A stretch of DNA of 9,892 bases, taken from positions 1-9,892 of the forward strand of contig JAGQSE010000449.1 of assembly GCA_020439725.1 (NCBI GenBank), given 5' to 3'. Under the pieces are notes generated by a model. It worked only from the letters and a program-made list of their open reading frames with translations. It was not told the DNA's origin and did not search any database. The DNA is from Acidobacteriota bacterium (lineage in GTDB: Bacteria; Acidobacteriota; Thermoanaerobaculia; Multivoradales; JAHZIX01). A program made the position numbers and the translations under genes. This document shows, piece after piece, positions 1 to 5,501 of the stretch (positions are counted from its first letter, which is position 1; every line of letters starts with the position of its first letter).

Positions 1-255
1 AACCCCGACAGCGACGGCGACGGCACCCCCGACGGTGCCGAGGCAGCGCGGCAAAAGGCTCAGCAGGCGCAGGGCCAGCCTCAGGGCGAGGAGGGTCAGC
101 AGGGCGCCCAAGCGGCCGAGGCCGGCGAAGGTGACGATCAGGGGCTGACCCAGGCCGAGGCGGAGCGCTATCTTCAGGCCCTCGAGGACGCACCGCCCAA
201 ACCGCCCGAGGAAACCCGTCGGGGTCGCCGCGGTCGGCCCGAGAAGGATTGGTGA
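1..255 (+). CDS. BatB/BatC-like protein, C-terminal fragment (5' end outside window)
   Basis: The frame is open from base 1 to a TGA at 253-255, giving 84 residues of a protein whose start lies upstream. The fragment begins with an Asp/Gly-rich DSDGDGTPDG stretch resembling thrombospondin type 3 calcium-binding repeats. It continues as a Gln/Glu/Ala/Gly-rich low-complexity linker, then a short predicted helix (LTQAEAERYLQALED), and ends Arg-rich with PEKDW. BatC and BatB/BatC fusion proteins of the aerotolerance operon commonly have such a charged low-complexity C-terminal part and a terminal helix. The stop codon overlaps the batD start by one base (TGATG), so it is almost certainly cotranscribed and translationally coupled with batD. 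The family call rests mainly on this context; the diagnostic VWA or TPR part is outside the window. It could be any periplasmic or membrane TPR protein in the same slot. Confidence 0.6.
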   Translation, partial: NPDSDGDGTPDGAEAARQKAQQAQGQPQGEEGQQGAQAAEAGEGDDQGLTQAEAERYLQALEDAPPKPPEETRRGRRGRPEKDW

Positions 256-2033
256 TGGCAGACGAACCGCAGCGACGCCCCCGGCGACGACGGCGTGGGC
301 CTCTAAGGCGACGCGCCGGCATGGTGTGCGCGCTCCTTTGCGCCCTCGCCGGACGCGCTGGGGCCGACGGTATCCAGGCGACGGTCGATCGCACCGAAGC
401 CACGGTCGAGGACCAGCTGGTCCTGTCGGTGACCATCGAAGGGACCCAGTCGGCCCAGCCCGTGCTCCCGGATCTACCGGCCTTCGACGTCTACTCGCGG
501 GGCCAGTCGCGGCAGTACACCAGCGTCAACGGTCGCGCCACCTCGAGCATCACCTACACCTACATCCTGTCGCCCAAGCGCCCTGGCACCTTCGCCATCG
601 GCGCCGCCTCGGTGGAGATCGACGGCACCACCTACCGCAGCCAGCCATTCCAGGTCCGGATCCTCGAGGCCTCGGCGCAGCCCCAAGAGAGCCGCGACCT
701 TTTCACCCGCGCGACGGTGTCGACCACCACACCCTTCGTCGGAGAGCAGGTCGTCTACACCTGGCGCTTCTTCCGTCGCGTCCGCATCGGCGACGCCCGG
801 CTCCAGCCCCAGGACTTCTCGGGGGTTCTGATCGAAGACCTGGGGGACGTGCGCGAGTACCAGACCGTAGTGGGGGGCCAGTCCTACTTCGTCAGCGAGC
901 TGCGCAAAGCGCTCTTTCCGCAGGAGGCGGGCAAAATCGAGGTCCCCGGCTCGCAGCTCAGCTGCCAGGTCGAGGTCCAGCGTCAGCGGCGGGGTCGCAG
1001 CCCCCTCGACGACTTTTTCCGCAACCCTGCCACCGAGGCCAAGGTCTTGCGCACCGACCCCATCGAGATGACGGTGCGGCCGCTGCCGCCGGCACCCCAA
1101 GGCTTCTCCGGCCTGGTCGGAGATTTCGACCTCAAGGCCGACATCTCGAAGCGCGACCTCCGGGTGGGCGAATCGACGACCCTCAAGGTCACCGTCTCCG
1201 GGGTCGGCAACCCGCAGCTGATCACCGAGCCGACGCTGCCGGACCTGTCGAAGTTCAAGGTCTACGACGACAAGCCGACGAGCGCGGTCAACCGCTCGGG
1301 CAACCAGCTGAGCGGCACCAAGACCTTCAGCAAGGCGCTGGTCCCGCTGGCAGCCGGCGACGTGACCCTACCGGGTTTCGAGCTCACCTTCTTCGACCCG
1401 CAGGAGGGCAAGTACCGCACCGAGCGGACACCCGACGTCACGCTCCACGTCGCGCCCTCGGACGGCACCGAAGAGCTGCGACTGACCGAGGCGTTGGCGC
1501 CCAGCGCCGGCAAGGTGGCGGTGCGCATCCTCGCCGACGACGTCCTGCCGCTCCACGAGGGCGACGGGGTGCTCGATTCGTCCTGGGGCTCGGCGCAGAG
1601 TTCACCGTGGCTGCTCGCCGGCCTCGCGCTGCCACCGGTTCTCTTCCTCGTCTTCTCGCTGTTCCAGCGCCGTCGCCTGGCCTTCGCCCGGGACAGCTCG
1701 CTACGCCGCCGGCGCGAGGCGCTGCGCGAGGCTCAGAAATGCCTCGCTGGCCTCGACCCGGGCAACGCCGCCGAAGCGGCGCGCCAGGCGTCTCGGTGTC
1801 TGCGCCGCTATATCGGCGACAAGCTGGGCATCGAGGGCGCCGCGCTGACCCCCGGCGAAGCCGACCAGCTGCTCCGCCAGGTCCAGGTGGACGAGGAGAC
1901 GGTGGCCGAGACCCACCGCCTCCTCGAACGGCTCGAGGCCGCGCAATACGGTGCCGGCGCGGTCGACGCGGGCCGCCTCCAGGCGGAAGTCCAACCGCTG
2001 CTCCAGCGCCTCGAACGGCAGGTGAAGTCATGA
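255..2033 (+). CDS. batD: BatD, aerotolerance/oxygen tolerance operon membrane protein
   Basis: The product has 592 residues. It starts at the ATG overlapping the upstream stop; TTG 249 and GTG 252 in frame are less likely. A very Arg-rich N-terminus (residues 6-20) precedes a hydrophobic stretch at about 23-36, a signal peptide or anchor. The periplasmic part opens with a BatD-type repeat: ATVDRTEATVEDQLVLSVTI, then LPAFDVYSRGQS, TYTYILSPKRPGTFAIG and a Y-R-S-Q-P-F motif. A second set of beta-sandwich repeats covers about 290-400. A transmembrane helix lies at about 450-472, followed by a basic, helical cytoplasmic tail of about 120 residues. This domain order and length match the BatD family (PF13584). 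BatD is thought to work with the VWA proteins BatA/BatB and the TPR proteins BatC/BatE in an envelope complex linked to oxidative-stress tolerance; its biochemical role is unknown. An internal ATG at 321 (residue 23) would remove the Arg-rich leader and is an alternative start. Confidence 0.88.
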   Translation: MADEPQRRPRRRRRGPLRRRAGMVCALLCALAGRAGADGIQATVDRTEATVEDQLVLSVTIEGTQSAQPVLPDLPAFDVYSRGQSRQYTSVNGRATSSITYTYILSPKRPGTFAIGAASVEIDGTTYRSQPFQVRILEASAQPQESRDLFTRATVSTTTPFVGEQVVYTWRFFRRVRIGDARLQPQDFSGVLIEDLGDVREYQTVVGGQSYFVSELRKALFPQEAGKIEVPGSQLSCQVEVQRQRRGRSPLDDFFRNPATEAKVLRTDPIEMTVRPLPPAPQGFSGLVGDFDLKADISKRDLRVGESTTLKVTVSGVGNPQLITEPTLPDLSKFKVYDDKPTSAVNRSGNQLSGTKTFSKALVPLAAGDVTLPGFELTFFDPQEGKYRTERTPDVTLHVAPSDGTEELRLTEALAPSAGKVAVRILADDVLPLHEGDGVLDSSWGSAQSSPWLLAGLALPPVLFLVFSLFQRRRLAFARDSSLRRRREALREAQKCLAGLDPGNAAEAARQASRCLRRYIGDKLGIEGAALTPGEADQLLRQVQVDEETVAETHRLLERLEAAQYGAGAVDAGRLQAEVQPLLQRLERQVKS

Positions 2034-2857
2034 GGACGCCGCGCTCCCTCCTCGCGCCCCGGAGAACCCCCCGAGGCCTACGAGCTCCGGGTGCCGGCCG
2101 CTGGCTGCTTCTCGCGGTGCTGGTGGCGTGCACCACGCTTCCCGCCGCGGCCGAGCAGGACACCCCGCCGGGTCCCGACGCGGCCTTCGCCGCCGCCGCC
2201 AAGGCCTACGAAGCGGGGAGCTACGAGGACGCCGCCGCCGGCTTCCGCCAGGTCCTCGCTGCGGGTGTCGAGAACGGCCACGTGCTCTACGACCTGGGCA
2301 ACGCCTACCTGCGCAACGGCGAGCTGGGCCGCGCCATCGCCTCGTACCGCCGGGCCGAGACCTACCGGCCCCGCGACCAGGACATCCAGGCCAACTTGGA
2401 CTTCGCGCGCAAGAGCACCAAGGACGCCATCGCGCCACCGGCGCCTTCGGAGGTCTTCTCGGCGCTTTTCTTCTGGCACTACCGCCTGGGTCGGGGTGAG
2501 CTCGCGGTGCTCGTCCTGGTGCTCAACCTGCTCTTCTGGGGCAGTCTCGCGGTGCGTTCCTTCCGACCGCGCTCGGAGCTGCTGCGCTGGACCGTCGTGG
2601 GGCTCCTCGTCCTCTTGGTGCTCGGCGCGGGCTCGTTGGCGCTCCACCGGCTCTTCCCCAGCCGCGTCGCCGTCGTGGTACCGCAGGAAATCAGCGCCCA
2701 CAACGGCCCGGCCGACGACGAGGTCGTACGTTTCAAGCTCCACGCCGGCACCGAAGTCGTGGTCGCCGACCAGCGCGACGGCTGGCTGCGCATCGAGCTC
2801 CCCGACGGCCAGCAGGGCTGGATCCAGTCCGACGGCGCCGAAGTCGTCCGATTCTGA
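2030..2857 (+). CDS. batE: BatE, TPR and SH3-domain membrane protein of the aerotolerance operon
   Basis: The product has 275 residues. The start ATG overlaps the batD stop (ATGA), typical of translational coupling. A basic N-terminus leads to a hydrophobic signal (about 25-40) ending AAA-EQ; an LVAC motif at 31-34 could instead act as a lipobox. Residues about 50-130 form TPR repeats (AFAAAAKAYEAGSYEDAAAG, then VLYDLGNAYLRNGELGRAI). Two transmembrane helices follow at about 158-175 and 187-205. The C-terminal 60 residues (214-275) form a bacterial SH3-like domain with the D-G-W-L-R-I-E-L and G-Q-Q-G-W-I motifs. TPR, two membrane spans and SH3 in this order is the standard BatE layout and fits the position directly after batD. 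It is probably the last gene of the operon, because a new promoter and a different gene class follow. Membrane-anchored envelope function is inferred from the family. Confidence 0.87.
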   Translation: MRTPRSLLAPRRTPRGLRAPGAGRWLLLAVLVACTTLPAAAEQDTPPGPDAAFAAAAKAYEAGSYEDAAAGFRQVLAAGVENGHVLYDLGNAYLRNGELGRAIASYRRAETYRPRDQDIQANLDFARKSTKDAIAPPAPSEVFSALFFWHYRLGRGELAVLVLVLNLLFWGSLAVRSFRPRSELLRWTVVGLLVLLVLGAGSLALHRLFPSRVAVVVPQEISAHNGPADDEVVRFKLHAGTEVVVADQRDGWLRIELPDGQQGWIQSDGAEVVRF

Positions 2858-2949
2858 GCTCCAGCGAGTTCGCGGGCCGTCGAGTCTCGGCACCTTCCGG
2901 AGTCGCTGCTTCCGGGTTCCCGCGGCAAGCTCCCGATGGAGGCTCCAGA

Positions 2950-2963
2950 CCCCTTCGAAGGGG
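2950..2963. repeat. Perfect 14-bp palindrome next to promoter
   Basis: CCCCTTCGAAGGGG is a perfect palindrome ending two bases before the -35 hexamer of the downstream promoter. It may be an operator for a dimeric regulator or a short hairpin ending Bat operon transcription. There is no T-run after it, so the operator reading fits slightly better. The function is inferred from position only. Confidence 0.45.
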
Positions 2964-2965
2964 CG

Positions 2966-2994
2966 TTGACTTCACGAGCGACGCTGCTCATACT
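2966..2994 (+). promoter_or_regulatory. Predicted sigma70-type promoter for the protease gene
   Basis: A TTGACT -35 (2966-2971; 5 of 6 consensus) and a CATACT -10 (2989-2994; 4 of 6, including the key A2 and T6) are separated by exactly 17 bases. This is the best promoter match I found in the window. Transcription would start near 3001, leaving a leader of about 240 bases before the ATG at 3245. Not experimentally supported. Confidence 0.55.
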
Positions 2995-3183
2995 GCCTGA
3001 AATTCATTCTTTCTAAGACGGCGGACGGGGCTCACCTGGTTGAGGGTCGCTGAGTTTCCTCGTGGCCCGTCTCGTCCGGTTGACTCCCGATCGTCCTCGC
3101 TCGATTTCCCCGTCATGGTTTCGAGTCCGAGCTCATGCCTCCGAGGTCGTACCGGCTCTTGGAGACGCGTTGAGCGAAGTGAC

Positions 3184-3205
3184 CGGGCGAGGCTGGCTTC
3201 GCCCG
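3184..3205 (+). promoter_or_regulatory. Leader hairpin upstream of the protease ribosome binding site
   Basis: CGGGCGA (3184-3190) pairs perfectly with TCGCCCG (3199-3205) around an 8-base loop that can add two more pairs. It sits about 27 bases before the GGAGG of the protease gene in its predicted leader. It may affect mRNA stability or translation, or be a chance GC hairpin. Confidence 0.35.
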
Positions 3206-3244
3206 AAGGAAGAAGCAGGAATCTCTAGCCTGGGAGGAAACGTC

Positions 3245-4288
3245 ATGATCTGGCAACGCGTACGCTCGACGGCTCTGAGTCTAGGAGCCCTCTTGATCAT
3301 CCTGATGGCCTGTTCCGACGGTGGCCGCCACGGTGCCCCGGAAGCCGCTGAGCCCCAGGCGCCCGCCGGCGCAGAAGGGCCGGCAGATAGCGGAGCGGCG
3401 GCCGTGGGAATCAAGAGTATCGCCCTGGATTCGGCCACCAGGGCCGCGGCGAAGGAGTTCTGGACCGAGGAACGGATGCGACAGGCGAAGCCGCTGGAGC
3501 CGCCAACGGTCACCGAGGAAGAGCTGCAACGTCTGCTCTTGGCACCCGCAACCGGTGAGTCCGTCGAGCGAACCATCGAGGGTTCGCCGGGACCGAAGGG
3601 CACCGCGAACGCCGCTGCCTCTACCACCACCGGCACACCGACACAGGCGGACGTCAACTCCATTCCTTTCTCGAGCGGCGGCAAGTTGTTCGTTACCGAG
3701 ACGAACGGGGATCTGTTCACGTGCACTGCCGAATTCGTCGGCTCCAATCGAGTTCTGATGACTGCCGCGCACTGCGTCACCGACGGTAAAGGCAGCTGGT
3801 ACGCGAACCTCAACTTCGTCCGTGGCTACGACCTCGGCGGCGGCCAGACCATCGGTTTGGGCTGCATCTCCGTTCCACCGGCCTATTTCGAGCACGGCGA
3901 CAAGGGCTACGACTATGCGTTCATCTACACGGACGAGGATTCCGAGGGCGGGTGGCTCGGGTTCAAGACCGACGTCCCCTTCTCGTCCTGGTCGTCTATC
4001 GGATACCCGGAGGCCGATGGCGACGGCGAGTCCATGTACCAGGTCAACGGTACGAAGGGCACCGTCGGTGCCAGGACCGTCGAGATGCTCGGAGGTTCCA
4101 TGGGAGCGGGGTCGACCGGCGGCGCCTGGATCGCCGACATTCAGTCCAACAAGACCGAGACGGGGAATTATGCGATCGGTCTCAACGCCTACCGAACGAC
4201 CAGCGCCAACGAATTCAGCCCTCGCTTCAACGAAGAGACCTACGACCTCCTGCTTCAGGTCATGGACAACGAATGCAACCAGGAGTGA
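3245..4288 (+). CDS. Trypsin/V8-like (S1 family) protease lipoprotein with Thr at the catalytic Ser position
   Basis: The product has 347 residues. The ATG at 3245 is preferred over longer in-frame starts because it has a strong GGAGG 8 bases upstream and gives a clean lipoprotein signal (hydrophobic 10-22, lipobox LMAC with Cys23). Residues 24-140 form an Ala/Pro/Glu-rich, probably disordered or propeptide segment. The protease domain spans about 150-340. His176 lies in MTAAHC and Asp223 in GYDYAFI, matching the first two members of a chymotrypsin-type triad; Cys160 and Cys177 could form the usual disulfide around the His loop. The third motif reads MGAGSTGGAW (286-295), where relatives have G-x-S-G-G-P-W, so Thr291 stands where the nucleophilic Ser is expected. 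The C-terminal NAYRTTSANEFSPRF segment is also typical of this bacterial subfamily. It should sit on the outer or inner membrane facing the periplasm or exterior. It may be a Thr-dependent hydrolase, a weak enzyme or an inactive pseudoprotease. It has its own promoter. Confidence 0.8.
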   Translation: MIWQRVRSTALSLGALLIILMACSDGGRHGAPEAAEPQAPAGAEGPADSGAAAVGIKSIALDSATRAAAKEFWTEERMRQAKPLEPPTVTEEELQRLLLAPATGESVERTIEGSPGPKGTANAAASTTTGTPTQADVNSIPFSSGGKLFVTETNGDLFTCTAEFVGSNRVLMTAAHCVTDGKGSWYANLNFVRGYDLGGGQTIGLGCISVPPAYFEHGDKGYDYAFIYTDEDSEGGWLGFKTDVPFSSWSSIGYPEADGDGESMYQVNGTKGTVGARTVEMLGGSMGAGSTGGAWIADIQSNKTETGNYAIGLNAYRTTSANEFSPRFNEETYDLLLQVMDNECNQE

Positions 4289-4331
4289 GGCCGGCCTGGA
4301 CAGAGCTCGCCATCAGCGGGTGAAGGCCAAC

Positions 4332-4373
4332 GCGAGAGCCCCGGGGCGTGTCGTCACGCTCCAGGGCTCACGC
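4332..4373. terminator. Strong hairpin between two convergent genes
   Basis: GAGCCC (4336-4341) pairs with GGGCTC (4364-4369). After one C/A mismatch, GGGGCGTG (4343-4350) pairs with CACGCTCC (4355-4362) around a TCGT tetraloop. Three more pairs are possible outside (4332-4334 with 4371-4373). It lies between the convergent stops at 4288 and 4418, the expected place for a two-way terminator. No T-run follows on either strand, so it may act as a transcript-end stabiliser or as a terminator that does not need a T-run. Confidence 0.6.
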
Positions 4374-4417
4374 TCATGGCCTGGCCAGGGACGGCGAAGT
4401 GCCGCCCTTCATCGAGG

Positions 4418-4948
4418 TTACTGCTGAGCCAACGGGTGGGCGTAGGAGTAGCTGATGCTCTCCACCGGACCGCCGAGGGCGTCCTCGAGCTCGGGGCGCA
4501 ACGACTCGATCTCGTTGAGGATCTCGGGCTCGACCTCCCACTCCTCCGCCGGCGTCGACAGGAAGGGATCGCCGCAGGTGCCGTAGGGCTGATCCGGCGG
4601 ATCCGCCACGATGCCGCACTGGATCGCGCCTTCGGCGTCGATCAGGACATTGACGTGCCCGGGATCCTCGCCCTCGCCGCCGCTGGTGGCGATGCGGGTC
4701 GGATAGGGGTGGTTGTAGGGAAAGTCGTGGATCGTCCGCGAGCACCGGCACTCCGGCGGCGGGTTGTTGGGACAGACCGACGAAGACACGTAGGCGTTGG
4801 TGTAGTGACCGTCGGAGTAGGGACCACACTGCAGGACCCACAAGTGGATTCCCGTGCCGTAGTGGACCGGAGCCGCGAGAGCGGGCAGGGTGAACGTTGC
4901 TGCGATGGCCACGACGAGGGACAGGAGCACGGCGGTACGAATCTTCAT
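4418..4948 (-). CDS. Hypothetical secreted protein with six cysteines
   Basis: The product has 176 residues and I do not recognise the family. The ATG at 4948 has a strong ribosome binding site (GGAGGAAG, 5 bases upstream) and gives a classical signal peptide: MKIR, hydrophobic 6-22, cleavage near ALA-A at 25/26. The mature protein has six cysteines (41, 59, 67, 69, 111, 125), several in tight CxGPY, CPNNPPPECRC and GTCGDP contexts. It is rich in Pro, Tyr, His and Gly in the first half; an acidic helical segment (about 134-158, EEWEVEPEILNEIESLRPELEDAL) follows. The even cysteine count suggests up to three disulfides in an exported protein. It converges on the lipoprotein protease gene across a shared hairpin, and no partner is evident. 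Confidence is high that this is a real gene because of signal peptide, ribosome binding site and codon pattern; function is unknown. Confidence 0.72.
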   Translation of the reverse strand: MKIRTAVLLSLVVAIAATFTLPALAAPVHYGTGIHLWVLQCGPYSDGHYTNAYVSSSVCPNNPPPECRCSRTIHDFPYNHPYPTRIATSGGEGEDPGHVNVLIDAEGAIQCGIVADPPDQPYGTCGDPFLSTPAEEWEVEPEILNEIESLRPELEDALGGPVESISYSYAHPLAQQ

Positions 4949-5501
4949 CGCTTCCTCCAAGAACAGGGTTTCTGGCTGAGACGGGGCACAGCGAGCGCAG
5001 ACCGCCCCTCGGCGAGGAGGAAGGGCTCAACCCCGCAGGAACGTCGACTCGTCATGTGCACTACTACTAAGAAGTGCACAAAGCAGCCGTGCCGGGACAC
5101 TGTCCGGAAACGGGGTTTCACCGGCAGCGGATCGTGGGGGAAAGACCCCAGGTACACCGCCACCGTCCCTCTTCCCGGGCCCGGGCACACCTAGAGGATT
5201 GGAGAGGACGACCCTCCGAAGAGCGTTCGAATTCGGCCTGTGCCGGGTGCCGACGATGGACCGCGGGCGAGGCCGGGTCGGTACGTCGCCGGACTGGAAT
5301 GGGGTTGTCGGAGAGATTGACGAGTCCGGGGGGCGCGACGCCGTCGATCGCTGGGCCTTAGCGGGTCGCCGGCGCCGCGTTCCCCCGAACCCGGAGCTCA
5401 GCAACTGGTACGTAGGCCTGGCGCCAAGGTTCGCTCGACCGGCGACTTGGCGCCGCCTCGACTCCGCCCCCACGGCCGACACCCACCCGAAGCCAAGCTC
5501 C
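4949..5501. other. Divergent intergenic region rich in short inverted repeats
   Basis: These 553 bases lie between the secreted-protein gene (-) and the oxidoreductase gene (+). No convincing gene was found. The + frame upstream of 5502 stays open back to 5199, but the added residues lack similarity to the oxidoreductase family and the possible starts (TTG 5199, ATG 5256) have no well-placed ribosome binding site. Inverted repeats lie at 5055-5080, 5095-5105, 5107-5119, 5137-5149 and 5174-5185. No clear sigma70 promoter was recognised for either gene, although both must start here. Confidence 0.5.
5055..5080. repeat. 8-bp perfect inverted repeat (TGTGCACT / AGTGCACA)
   Basis: TGTGCACT (5055-5062) and AGTGCACA (5073-5080) are perfect inverse copies around a 10-base AT-rich spacer (actactaaga). 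It stands out from the GC-rich surroundings and lies about 110 bases upstream of the secreted-protein start. It could be an operator for a dimeric regulator or a leader hairpin in the minus-strand transcript. Role inferred from position only. Confidence 0.45.

Larger units (their letters stand above)
2858..3244 (+). other. Intergenic region: end of Bat operon, promoter and long leader of the protease gene
   Basis: These 387 bases hold no convincing gene. The first part (2858-2949) shows no clear terminator. A perfect palindrome at 2950-2963 and a sigma70-like promoter at 2966-2994 follow. The remaining roughly 240 bases would be transcribed as the protease leader; they contain a 7-bp hairpin at 3184-3205 and a strong ribosome binding site (GGAGGA at about 3233-3238). 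A 62-codon frame at 3040-3228 (TTG start, no ribosome binding site) is Ser/Arg-rich and looks non-coding. Confidence 0.6.

Noticed and set aside
326..2029. Long plus-strand open frame overlapping batD in another frame
   Set aside because: It reads as Arg/Pro/Gly/His-rich with no domain; only its last part from 2030 is a real gene (batE). Long spurious frames are expected at this GC content.
1438..2202. Minus-strand open frame of about 250 codons
   Set aside because: Arg/Pro/Gly/Ala-rich translation without motifs, lying opposite well-supported batD and batE.
2078..2893. Minus-strand open frame of about 270 codons opposite batE
   Set aside because: Mirror of the batE codon pattern; no ribosome binding site, no motifs, and batE is certain.
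3040..3228. Small plus-strand frame in the protease leader
   Set aside because: TTG start without ribosome binding site, Ser/Arg-rich product; no evidence of a leader peptide.
3001..3244. Riboswitch such as cyclic-di-GMP type in the leader
   Set aside because: The conserved core bases of known classes were not found; only a simple hairpin is visible.
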